Below the pieces are notes generated by a model that ran no database searches, was not told the origin of the DNA, and was given only the letters and a program-made list of their open reading frames with translations. 64,000 nucleotides of DNA from an uncultured Pseudomonadales bacterium (GTDB taxonomy: Bacteria > Pseudomonadota > Gammaproteobacteria > Pseudomonadales > UBA7434). Positions 1 to 7,922 of this stretch are shown in pieces (the stretch's first letter is position 1; each line of letters starts with the position of its first letter). The stretch is taken from contig CAJQKT010000022.1 in NCBI GenBank assembly GCA_905478995.1, positions 20,807-84,806 on the forward strand, given 5' to 3'. Made by a program: the position numbers and the translations under genes.

Positions 1-1068
1 CGGGCCGCCGTTCATAAGAGGCGCATGGTTGGCATCGAGCTTGTCGGCATAGTTAGGGTGCAGTGCATGGGCATTATCGGTAGAAATAAGCATGGAGCAA
101 GATAAAGCTCGAGCCAGATTATTCGGCTCTGATTCAATGCGCTGAAGCACCTGTGACAAAAATGGGCCACCTGCCCCAGCGGCTGTTTGACTCCCCACCT
201 CTTCGTGATCACTACACACTAAGAGTGACCAATCCGCAGCGGGCCCCGATTCATCACAAGCATGAATTAAGGCTTGAGTGTCGACATAGCACGAGAGCAA
301 GTTGTCCAGCCTTGCTGCGGCAATAAAATCACCGTGCAAACCAACAATGGCTGCTGACTGAGTATCGTAAAGATACAGTTCATGATCGAGAACTTTTTGC
401 GCGGCCACGCCATTGTCTGCCGTTTGGTTACGCTCAACTTGCTCAAGTAGCAACTGCTGAAAATCACCATCACTTGCTTGTGCATTGGCGCTTAACAATA
501 CCGGCAAATGCAGCTGAGGATTAATGGTCCGAGCCGTATTAGCTTCACGATCTAGATGAATAGCCAGGCTGGGAATTGTTGCCACCGGACATTTAAAATC
601 AACTAACGCCGCTTGAATCGCTCCAGAGCTATCGGAGTAATGCACACGGCCTGCAATCGACAAATCTCGATCAAACCACGGGTTCAGCAGCGCGCCCCCA
701 TAGACCTCTACACCTAGTCTCCAAGCATTATGCTTATGCAGATCTGGCTGCGGTTTTATTTTCAGGCAAGGGCTATCTGTATGCGCCCCCAACATTCGCC
801 AACCGCATTCAGCCACAGGCTCTACCCCTTGCTGCCAAGCGATCAAAGAAGATTGATTGCGCATGACGTAATATTTTTCGCCCGCTTTGAGTGCCCAGCA
901 CTCACTCTCATCCAGTAACTGAAAGCCCGCCTCGGATAATAGTTGACTCATACTCTGTGTGGCATGAAAAGGCGACGGCGACTGATCAATAAAATTGCAA
1001 ATCCCGCGATTAATGCCCGAGCGTTGCTCAATCATTGTGTTGGCCTGTTTGTCATGCTCGATAGTCAT
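1..1068 (-). CDS. apeB: M18 family aminopeptidase, C-terminus cut by window edge
   Basis: This is a probable cytosolic metallo-aminopeptidase of family M18, which removes N-terminal residues from peptides using two metal ions. The reading frame is open from an ATG at 1068 to the left edge, giving 356 codons. The N-terminus has the family pattern (NFIDQSPSPFHAT near residue 20, then GAHTDSPCLKIKP near 85, which carries a metal-binding His/Asp). The end of the visible part reads STDNAHALHPNY and NGGP, matching the second metal-site region of M18 enzymes. An AGGAA ribosome site lies just upstream of the ATG. An overlapping ATG at 1072 stops after a few codons and was not used. About 70-80 residues of a usual 430-residue enzyme should lie beyond the edge. 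Confidence 0.9.
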   Translation of the reverse strand, partial: MTIEHDKQANTMIEQRSGINRGICNFIDQSPSPFHATQSMSQLLSEAGFQLLDESECWALKAGEKYYVMRNQSSLIAWQQGVEPVAECGWRMLGAHTDSPCLKIKPQPDLHKHNAWRLGVEVYGGALLNPWFDRDLSIAGRVHYSDSSGAIQAALVDFKCPVATIPSLAIHLDREANTARTINPQLHLPVLLSANAQASDGDFQQLLLEQVERNQTADNGVAAQKVLDHELYLYDTQSAAIVGLHGDFIAAARLDNLLSCYVDTQALIHACDESGPAADWSLLVCSDHEEVGSQTAAGAGGPFLSQVLQRIESEPNNLARALSCSMLISTDNAHALHPNYADKLDANHAPLMNGGP

Positions 1069-1354
1069 ACATTTTCCTGCAGGGGATTATAGGTTTAGCC
1101 ACGCTTTATTACGGCAAGTTTTTATTACATCGATAAGCCTATTGTAGTAATCAATAGCCTATCAAACCATAACTTCTTTGCAGCCGCACAATTAGCCCAT
1201 GCAAGGCGGCCTGTCTGAGGTGCCATATAAACAAAGGCTGCTAGACCCTAGCTAAATTTGATAGGCGAACTTGCTGAGGCAAGCAGAGATTGGGCGCGAA
1301 GCATCGGTACTCAGCAGCACGAGCTAAACAACAATATGCCCGAAGTATTTGTGG

Positions 1355-1714
1355 CTAAACAAAGGTATCGACACCAACAATCAATTCGCTACCGGCAGGC
1401 GCCGTGGCCGAACCCAAGCTCTGAGTCGACAAATAGCTAAGCACCGCATTGCTTTGTGCCGAAGACAAGTTTTCAAAGGATGGACTGGCGCGAAAGCGCT
1501 GACTACTTTCTTGACTATCAAGCTGACTCACCGATGTGATAGCGCGGCGCTCAGATCCGGCATCTAGTTCCGCAAATTGCCGCTGTGCCTCACCACGCTG
1601 ATCGCTTACCTCGCCACTTTTATCATCAATTTCAACAATGGCCGGACGCGAGCGCGCCTCTCGCCCCTGGACGGGAAGATAGGTAGAGCCATTGGTAACT
1701 GACGAAATGGGCAA
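1355..1714 (-). CDS. Small conserved-looking hypothetical protein, TTG start
   Basis: The frame encodes 119 residues, mostly polar with many Ser, Gln, Glu and Arg, and no signal peptide or membrane segment. It ends in a pattern (YLSTQ..., then LIVGVDTFV) that resembles small uncharacterised proteins of pseudomonads and relatives; that likeness is from memory. I chose the TTG at 1714 because a GAGGA ribosome site sits seven bases upstream. The same frame has a TAA immediately before this TTG, so no longer form is possible. Its function is unknown. It lies between uppP and the aminopeptidase gene, all on the same strand. Confidence 0.6.
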   Translation of the reverse strand: MPISSVTNGSTYLPVQGREARSRPAIVEIDDKSGEVSDQRGEAQRQFAELDAGSERRAITSVSQLDSQESSQRFRASPSFENLSSAQSNAVLSYLSTQSLGSATAPAGSELIVGVDTFV

Positions 1715-1909
1715 TTAGCCGTCCTCAACTGAAACTTGTCCGCGCCTCGAGCCGCGTTTAAAGCGGTGCTGCGCTGAGTAAGTGCGCCCGATTATAGCGC
1801 CTGTCGATGCTCGCGCAAGGGCCTGATCACCGCCTAGCCCTTCCAATGCCAACGCGGCACACTGCGGCGACACTAAACGGGCAATGTGGCGGTTTGGCAC
1901 GCTGCAGGC

Positions 1910-2764
1910 TCAAGCGCCTGACGTAAGCATTAGCACAATCAACGCCAAGCCAAGAACCAGTCGATACCAAACAAATGGCATGAGCCCAATGCGCTCAATT
2001 ACGCGCAGAAATAACGCAATACAACACCAGGCACTCACCGCACTCACCAACACTGCGGTAAATAATTGCGGCCAATGGACGATCGTATTTTGCTCAAATA
2101 ACTCGATACTGAGCAGGCAACCAGCGCCAAAAATAATCGGAATAGATAATAAGAAAGAAAAGTTTGCGCCCTCTTTTTTTGACATGCCCAGCAGCACCGC
2201 TGCAGTTATGGTCACGCCCGAGCGTGAAGTGCCGGGCACCAGCGCAAATACCTGAGCCACACCAATGAGCATAGCCAGCCTAAAACTCAGCGGCAGCGCT
2301 TGAGCGTTGCGCCTACTGCGCCACTCAGCTATACCGAGCAATAAACCAAACACCAACGTGGTGGTTGCAATTACAGCGGTTGAACGCAAATGAGTGCCAA
2401 TAAAATCTTTCGCTAAAAACCCCACCGCCACCGTCGGCAACGAAGCCAGAAGGAGCATCCAGGCTAATTGTGCCTGAGGATCTTTTACCCAGCTTTTAAC
2501 GCCAACTCCCGAGCGGCCATTGAGTAGTAAAGGCATAGACGCAAAGCTTGCGAGCCAAGCCCGCGCCATTGAGCGCAACTCATGCCTAAAATAAAAAATA
2601 ACCGCACTGAGTGAGCCCACATGCACGGCTACATCAAATAGCAGTCCTTGATCGGGCCAATGGAGCAGCTGCGCCGGCAAAATTAGATGCGCCGAGCTCG
2701 AAATAGGCAAAAACTCGGAGACCCCTTGAATGAGGGCCAAAAAAAATGTTTGGATGAAATCCAT
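1910..2764 (-). CDS. uppP: Undecaprenyl-diphosphatase
   Basis: An integral inner-membrane enzyme that dephosphorylates undecaprenyl pyrophosphate to recycle the lipid carrier for peptidoglycan and other envelope polymers. Both BacA/UppP family signatures are present: QGVSEFLPISSSAH at residues 13-26, with the conserved Glu, and PGTSRSGVT in the second half. The 284 residues are close to the family length of about 270 and form many hydrophobic helices. The ATG at 2764 gives the usual short N-terminus ahead of the first signature. It appears to be transcribed alone or with the downstream small gene at 1355-1714. Confidence 0.95.
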   Translation of the reverse strand: MDFIQTFFLALIQGVSEFLPISSSAHLILPAQLLHWPDQGLLFDVAVHVGSLSAVIFYFRHELRSMARAWLASFASMPLLLNGRSGVGVKSWVKDPQAQLAWMLLLASLPTVAVGFLAKDFIGTHLRSTAVIATTTLVFGLLLGIAEWRSRRNAQALPLSFRLAMLIGVAQVFALVPGTSRSGVTITAAVLLGMSKKEGANFSFLLSIPIIFGAGCLLSIELFEQNTIVHWPQLFTAVLVSAVSAWCCIALFLRVIERIGLMPFVWYRLVLGLALIVLMLTSGA

Positions 2765-2948
2765 TTAAAGCAGATACCCGGTTGGTCAAAAACGAGAGCG
2801 CGCTAACGTCATTAAATAAAATCACTGTTCAAAAGCTAGCGTCAAGTATTCACCAAGTGTTAAGTCATAACGCAGAACATTCGGTTTTTATCATCGAGAC
2901 GCCGCCCTTTATTATCAAGCCTATAAAAGCATAGCAGTTCAAATTGCC

Positions 2949-3680
2949 TTAGTCGGTAACCTTATCGCGCACATAAATGGGCCGCAACTCGGTAGACTTA
3001 ACGGTTTCTCCACGCATAAATTTATGCTCGGCCAATCCTATCACCCCGACTACCGACGGCGACGCATAGCAGCCATCAACACTCAAAAGAGTACTAGCCC
3101 ACTCAGGCATCTGCGCCCGATAAAGCAAGCCCGACCCGACAATATACCTCGCTGTGTTACCCACCGCCAATTCACTCAACGTCGTATTATGATTATTGAG
3201 AAATGACAAGTCTGGCGCCCTCGGCAACTCGCCAGGCGGCACTACCTGCTGCTCACCTACGAGCCTGACACTGCCATTTTCGCTGCAATACCAACCGCAA
3301 TAGACCTCGCTCTTGCGTGCATCGATAGTGGCTAAAACCATAGCGCCAGCGCCTGTTTCTTGTTTGTGATCAGTGTAGAAATCTAACGCCAATGCCGCGA
3401 GCGAAGATACCGGCACAATAGGTAACTGAGCGGCAAACGCTAAACCCTGCGCAACAGCAATACCAATTCGTAACCCAGTAAAAGAACCCGGACCTACACA
3501 CACCGCAATACAATCCAAACGTTGCATATCGAGGCCTGCCTGTTCGAGAACCTCCTCAATCAGATTTAATAAGATTCGCGAGTGCGATGGCTTTTGCTCC
3601 GTGCGCTGAAGCAAAACCCCGTCATGTAACAGTGCCACCTGACTGTGTGTACCGCTGGTTTCCAGCGCAAGAATATTCAA
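2949..3680 (-). CDS. tsaB: tRNA threonylcarbamoyladenosine biosynthesis protein TsaB
   Basis: TsaB is the inactive Gcp-like partner that holds TsaD and TsaE in the complex making t6A37 on ANN-decoding tRNAs. The N-terminus MNILALETSG is the ASKHA-fold strand typical of TsaB, and CVGPGSFTGLRIG near residue 61 is the family signature. The 243 residues match the usual 220-240. The start is TTG at 3680, about nine bases after a GGGA ribosome site; no upstream ATG fits. It is followed by a 184-base gap before uppP. Confidence 0.95.
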   Translation of the reverse strand: MNILALETSGTHSQVALLHDGVLLQRTEQKPSHSRILLNLIEEVLEQAGLDMQRLDCIAVCVGPGSFTGLRIGIAVAQGLAFAAQLPIVPVSSLAALALDFYTDHKQETGAGAMVLATIDARKSEVYCGWYCSENGSVRLVGEQQVVPPGELPRAPDLSFLNNHNTTLSELAVGNTARYIVGSGLLYRAQMPEWASTLLSVDGCYASPSVVGVIGLAEHKFMRGETVKSTELRPIYVRDKVTD

Positions 3681-3821
3681 AAAATGGGTCCCGTGTGAGT
3701 AAGTAAGGAAAGCAAACCTTAATAGGATTCAAATGTTACACTAAAAGCTGGACGCACAAGCTAAGCAATGCCTTTTGCCACGTTATTAAAACAACAAACC
3801 TAGCGAATTTTCCGAGCAAAC

Positions 3822-4520
3822 ATGACCACGCTATCTAGCACGCCCATTGCGAAACAAAAGATCGCCGGACTTGTGTTGGCTGGTGGCCGCTCCCGTCGCT
3901 TTGGAAGCATCGATAAAGGACTGCAACTATGGCGCGGATTACCACTCACTGAACATGTTGTCAGAAGACTTGCACCGCAGGTAAGCAAGGTAACCATCAG
4001 TTGCAATAATAATTTACAAAGCTATCAGCAGCTGTCAAAAAAATATCGCCACCCTTATTACACTCAGCATCAACCGCTGATATTGCGTGATTCAGTACTA
4101 CCTGCCGACAACGGGCCGTTATCGGGAATCTTTGCTCTGCTCGACTGGTACGATAAAAGAACTAATCATGAGGGCCTCAACACACTTAGCCATATCATGG
4201 TATGCAGTTGTGATAGTCCCGTCATACCGCTGGGTTTGGTGAATGATCTGGCGAAACATCTCGACCAAACAGACAGCAGCGCGGCCTATCCGATAGTCGA
4301 TGGTGATCATATACGCCTACTATTACTGCTGGAGGTGGAGACTGCAATACAGGCTATGCGACAAACACTCGATGAGTTCTGCGAATCGCCTGCCAATCTC
4401 TCAGTGAAACACTGGCTAAAGCGACTCATAACCAGCACTGTGCCACTTTCGGGCGGCGGTATTGGCGTTAATATTAATTATCCCTCGGACTTTGCCAAAC
4501 TCGAGCAGCACGGTCCTTAA
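3822..4520 (+). CDS. mobA: Molybdenum cofactor guanylyltransferase
   Basis: MobA joins GMP from GTP to molybdopterin to form the bis-MGD cofactor precursor. The nucleotide-binding signature LAGGRSRRFG followed by DKGLQ starts near residue 18, and CSCDSPVIP around residue 127 supplies the metal-binding Asp seen in the family (usually GCDTP or similar). At 232 residues it is slightly longer than the usual 190-200, mostly because of an extended middle section. It stands divergent from tsaB with no other molybdenum-cofactor gene in the window. A strong hairpin at 4622-4651 separates it from the convergent histone-like gene. Confidence 0.88.
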   Translation: MTTLSSTPIAKQKIAGLVLAGGRSRRFGSIDKGLQLWRGLPLTEHVVRRLAPQVSKVTISCNNNLQSYQQLSKKYRHPYYTQHQPLILRDSVLPADNGPLSGIFALLDWYDKRTNHEGLNTLSHIMVCSCDSPVIPLGLVNDLAKHLDQTDSSAAYPIVDGDHIRLLLLLEVETAIQAMRQTLDEFCESPANLSVKHWLKRLITSTVPLSGGGIGVNINYPSDFAKLEQHGP

Positions 4521-4621
4521 AAACAACCAGAAGTACCTATCCAAGAGGTCGGCAATCTTTTCGTATGACGCATGTTCACAACAAGTATTGGCTGTTTTGC
4601 ATGCACGTCTTTTATGCAGGC

Positions 4622-4651
4622 AAAAAAAACCCCTCACTAGGAGGGGTTTTT
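4622..4651 (-). terminator. Rho-independent terminator between mobA and the histone-like gene
   Basis: An 11-base perfect inverted repeat (AAAAACCCCTC, loop ACTAG, GAGGGGTTTTT) lies five bases past the stop of the minus-strand histone-like gene. A run of eight A on the plus strand becomes the U-tract on the minus strand. The T-run on the other side means it could also stop mobA transcripts. Confidence 0.85.
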
Positions 4652-4655
4652 CAGC

Positions 4656-5141
4656 TTAGCCCTTGCGGGGTCGGCCCGGCTTACGTTTAGCCGTTTTCTT
4701 TACAGCTTTCTTCTTGGCTACCTTCTTTTTAGCTACTTTTTTCTTAACGACTTTCTTTTTAGCTACTTTTTTCTTAGCAACCTTCTTTTTAGCTACTTTT
4801 TTCTTAGCAACCTTCTTTTTAGCTACCTTTTTCTTGGCAACCTTCTTTTTAGCTACCTTTTTCTTGGCAACCTTCTTTTTAGCTACCTTTTTCTTAGCAA
4901 CCTTCTTTTTGGCTACTTTTTTCTTAGCGACCTTCTTTTTGGCTACTTTTTTCTTGACTGCTTTTTTCTTAACTGCCTTTTTCGCTGCTTTTTTCTTCAC
5001 AACTTTCTTTTTAGTTGCTTTTTTCTTGGCTACAACCTTTTTCTTGGCTGCTGTTTTCTTTTTCACTGCCGTTTTCTTCTTAGCAGCTACTTTTTTCTTG
5101 GCCTTGCGTTTAGTCGCGGCCTTCTTTTTTACCATTGCCAT
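4656..5141 (-). CDS. Lys/Ala/Val-rich histone H1-like (AlgP-like) repeat protein
   Basis: A 161-residue, extremely basic protein made almost wholly of AKKKV/KKKVA pentapeptides, ending in GRPRKG, an AT-hook-like DNA-contact motif. Proteins of this composition (AlgP/AlgR3 of Pseudomonas, bacterial H1-like proteins) bind DNA without sequence preference and compact the nucleoid; that role is inferred here. I start at the ATG at 5141 because a GAGGAG ribosome site lies about seven bases upstream; the longer form from 5156 would include that site inside the gene. The repeat tract can change length by slippage or recombination. A long open frame on the opposite strand is only its mirror image. Confidence 0.85.
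   Translation of the reverse strand: MAMVKKKAATKRKAKKKVAAKKKTAVKKKTAAKKKVVAKKKATKKKVVKKKAAKKAVKKKAVKKKVAKKKVAKKKVAKKKVAKKKVAKKKVAKKKVAKKKVAKKKVAKKKVAKKKVAKKKVAKKKVAKKKVVKKKVAKKKVAKKKAVKKTAKRKPGRPRKG
4715..4955. repeat. 30-base tandem repeat (15-base sub-period) inside the histone-like gene
   Basis: About eight near-perfect 30-base units, each encoding two copies of KKVAK, run through the middle of the gene. Neighbouring copies differ mainly by silent C/T and A/G changes, as expected when a repeat array is under protein-level selection. The boundaries are approximate. Confidence 0.85.
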
Positions 5142-5156
5142 GTTGAGTCTCCTCAC

Positions 5157-6009
5157 GTTACATGTTGTTGTCTAGACAAATACAATTTCAACGTTGATCG
5201 ATCAAAAGCCAATAAATTAAATACTGCGCTTAAGCAATCTAAGGGAATAAAAAATAACTCTCTAAGAAAACTCAACATTTAACAACTGACACTTCATCTT
5301 AGTTAAAAAGTAAACTAAATTCACGCTCTTGCAAGGTTTTTTTTGTGAAAAAATGAATTTTTATGCCGGTTTTGGAAAAAAAAACTCTGTTATCTCTTTA
5401 AACAGACAATTTATTCAATTTAATCGTTAGTTATTCAAAATAATATTAATAAAACATTATTTTCTTTTTTCCCAATTTAAGACAATAAGTGTTACTTAAA
5501 AAAACCACACATTCTGATCACCGCACAAAAAATGCCGCGCACCAATGTAAAAAAAAGATGCTTTTTTTAATGACCGAGGTGGCAGATTTTGACTAGAAAG
5601 GTTTTTTTGGGTAACAACAAGCCCACTTTGCAAAGATAAAAACAGATTGAGCGCTGCAAGCCTGTTTATACTCAACAGCGATATAAAACTGATTGTAAAT
5701 AACCGAATCAGAGGGTGCGCACGTCTAAAAAAGAATTTTTATTCGTTATATTTTAGATATTCACCCAAAACTGTTGCAAAGCATGCGATAAAAACAGCCA
5801 TGGAGCATTGCCTACCAATTTTCTTACGTAATTCACTCACCTATTGAGAGGGCTTTAGATAAAACGCTCAATCAAACTGCCAAATGCGATAAAAGCCGTA
5901 TAAAAATAAAAACTCAATTTATTGACCGCGGTGGACAACATTATTAGGGCAAATCACGATTGCAGTCCATCAAAGGCTAAAAACATACTTGATGTCAGTA
6001 AACCGCTTA
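5157..6009. other. 850-base AT-rich intergenic region
   Basis: No credible gene is seen. The stretch is clearly richer in A and T than its surroundings, with many runs of five to eight A or T. It must hold the promoter of the minus-strand histone-like gene and the tail of adk. The 66-residue plus-strand frame at 5647-5847 has no ribosome site and no recognisable product. A-tract-rich DNA of this kind is often bent and bound by nucleoid proteins, which is an inference here. Confidence 0.6.
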
Positions 6010-6669
6010 TTATTTTAAACAGTTAAGCACTTTCGCTTTAATTTCATCAACCGAACCCACACCCGCGACACTAAAATAGGACGGCGCTTGGATAGCGGTT
6101 GCAGTGTCAGGCTGCATCGTTTTATAAAATTCGACTAGTAACTCTGTTTGCTCATGATAAACAGACAATCTTTTCTTAATTGTCGCTTCTTGATCATCTT
6201 CGCGCTGAATGAGCGGCTCACCAGTCATATCGTCGACGCCTTCTTGCTTAGGCGGGTTGTGATCTACATGATAAACTCGGCCAGAACCTTCGTGCACACG
6301 TCGCCCGCCTAGTCGATTGACTATCGCTTCGTCATCTACGCAAATTTCTAATACATTATCGACCGGCACGCCTGCATCAATTAATGCTTGCGCCTGAGGA
6401 ATAGTTCGCGGAAACCCATCAAACAGAAAACCGTTGTTACAATCAGACTTTTGAATACGCTCTTTAACCAAGGCAATAATAATCTCGTCAGAAACCAGCC
6501 CGCCACTAGCCATTACTTCTTTAACCTTTAAACCAAGCTCTGAGCCTTCTTTAACGGCTGTGCGAAGCATATCGCCGGTGGAGATTTGCGGTATACCAAA
6601 CTCTTCCATAATAAATTGAGCCTGCGTGCCTTTTCCTGCACCAGGAGGGCCGAGCAAAATGATGCGCAT
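6010..6669 (-). CDS. adk: Adenylate kinase
   Basis: Cytosolic enzyme interconverting ATP plus AMP with two ADP. The P-loop GPPGAGKGT is at residues 7-15, the AMP-binding region STGDMLR follows near residue 30, and FDGFPRT sits near residue 85. A full-length LID domain ([15 protein letters not shown] onward) without zinc Cys residues makes this the long gammaproteobacterial form; 219 residues compares with 214 in E. coli. An AAGAGGT ribosome site precedes the ATG at 6669. It has its own 270-base upstream region and no operon partner. Confidence 0.97.
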   Translation of the reverse strand: MRIILLGPPGAGKGTQAQFIMEEFGIPQISTGDMLRTAVKEGSELGLKVKEVMASGGLVSDEIIIALVKERIQKSDCNNGFLFDGFPRTIPQAQALIDAGVPVDNVLEICVDDEAIVNRLGGRRVHEGSGRVYHVDHNPPKQEGVDDMTGEPLIQREDDQEATIKKRLSVYHEQTELLVEFYKTMQPDTATAIQAPSYFSVAGVGSVDEIKAKVLNCLK

Positions 6670-6942
6670 AAACTACCTCTTATAAAATATAAAACGGCGA
6701 CAACAGTAAACTTTAGCGTGGTTTAAGACACGCGACTGCATTCGCTTGTGACCACATAGATTGTTTTAACTGGCTGCTGGTAAACGTATAGACTCAACTC
6801 TAGTGAGCTTGACGGCTTTCTTTATGAGCGAACAATACACATTCCCCCAGCGGATAACAAGCACTCGACCAACATAGCCGGTTTGAGCAACTGCTCACAA
6901 TGGGTTCAACACTGGCCATTCGAAAATACCCGATAACCATGT

Positions 6943-7872
6943 TCATATCTGTCGCTTAGCCTGCACCCATAATGCTTCAACACTACTCGATAAATCTGCA
7001 TCTGCTGGATCATCTAACCCAGTTGATGCCTCGTTGCCTCTATCTAGCTGGCTTTTAACAAACTCTGCCCGCAGAGCAAATTTCTGATTAGCTTGACGTA
7101 AGCACTGCTCAGGGTTGAGCCCTGCTTTTCTGGCAACGTTGACACAACTAAATAGAACATCGCCAAGCTCGTCAGCTAACCGCTGCTTAGTAATAGTTCG
7201 GTGTGACTCGGCATGAGCATCGTTATCAACAACGGCTTCCTGTGCGCTGTTTAGAACGCCCTCCTCGCCGGACGGCATCGGGCGCATTGCATGCAAAACT
7301 GTTTCAAGCTCGCTCAGCTCACTGCTCAAACTAGCAAATGCACCGTGTATATCAGGCCAGTCGAGGCCAATACTGGCCGCACGCTTTTGCAATTTCACAG
7401 CACGTGACATAGCGGGCAGCGCCAGTGGCACATCGGCAAATAAACCCTCCAGCTGCTTATCTTTGCGTTCAAGCTGCTTAATGGCTTCCCAATTTTTGGC
7501 CACAGTTTCTGCATCGATGGCCACGTTCTGTGGCGTTATGTCGTTGGTGGGGTAAAGCACACCACGAGGAAATACATGCGGGTGTCTTCGCAACAATTTT
7601 TCGCAGACCCCCTGCACAACATCATCAAACTCAAACTCTTTGTTCTCATTGGCAAGCTGTGCCAGAAAAATCACTTGAAACAACACGTCACCCAACTCAT
7701 CTTGCACTGCAGCTGTATCATTTTGCTCTATCGCTGCAGCAAGCTCATAAACCTCTTCAATAGAATAATTTATAATTGTCGAAGGGCTTTGGGCAAGGTC
7801 CCATGGGCAACCACCCACAGGCGCACGCAAACACTCCATGAGATAAAGTAAATCAGCAATGGTATACCGCAT
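6943..7872 (-). CDS. mazG: Nucleoside triphosphate pyrophosphohydrolase MazG, with an extra internal segment
   Basis: MazG hydrolyses (d)NTPs to monophosphate and pyrophosphate and helps lower ppGpp-linked stress and mutagenic nucleotides. Two MazG helical domains are visible. The first contains the metal-binding set EEVYEL...DELGD (residues 39-64), and the second ends in DELGDVLFSCVN. At 309 residues it is about 45 longer than the E. coli protein; an acidic, Ala/Ser-rich stretch of roughly 30 residues lies between the two halves of the second domain's metal site. I start at ATG 7872 (MRYTIADLLYLM) because the upstream TTG at 7893 lacks a ribosome site. It follows relA by 50 bases and is probably co-transcribed with it. 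Confidence 0.92.
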   Translation of the reverse strand: MRYTIADLLYLMECLRAPVGGCPWDLAQSPSTIINYSIEEVYELAAAIEQNDTAAVQDELGDVLFQVIFLAQLANENKEFEFDDVVQGVCEKLLRRHPHVFPRGVLYPTNDITPQNVAIDAETVAKNWEAIKQLERKDKQLEGLFADVPLALPAMSRAVKLQKRAASIGLDWPDIHGAFASLSSELSELETVLHAMRPMPSGEEGVLNSAQEAVVDNDAHAESHRTITKQRLADELGDVLFSCVNVARKAGLNPEQCLRQANQKFALRAEFVKSQLDRGNEASTGLDDPADADLSSSVEALWVQAKRQI

Positions 7873-7922
7873 CAATAGCTCACTCGCTCGCAATTATTGA
7901 GTTTAAAGAGATTAAACGACGA

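Noticed and set aside
1715..1900. 61-residue minus-strand frame before the small gene at 1355-1714
   Set aside because: It ends in the same frame just before the TTG start and contains that gene's ribosome site, so it is more likely leader sequence.
1884..2255. 123-residue plus-strand frame
   Set aside because: It lies over uppP on the opposite strand and has no likeness to a known protein.
4663..5175. 170-residue plus-strand frame of FLATFF repeats
   Set aside because: It is the antisense of the KKKVA repeat gene and has no ribosome site.
5647..5847. 66-residue plus-strand frame in the AT-rich gap
   Set aside because: No ribosome site and no protein-like composition.
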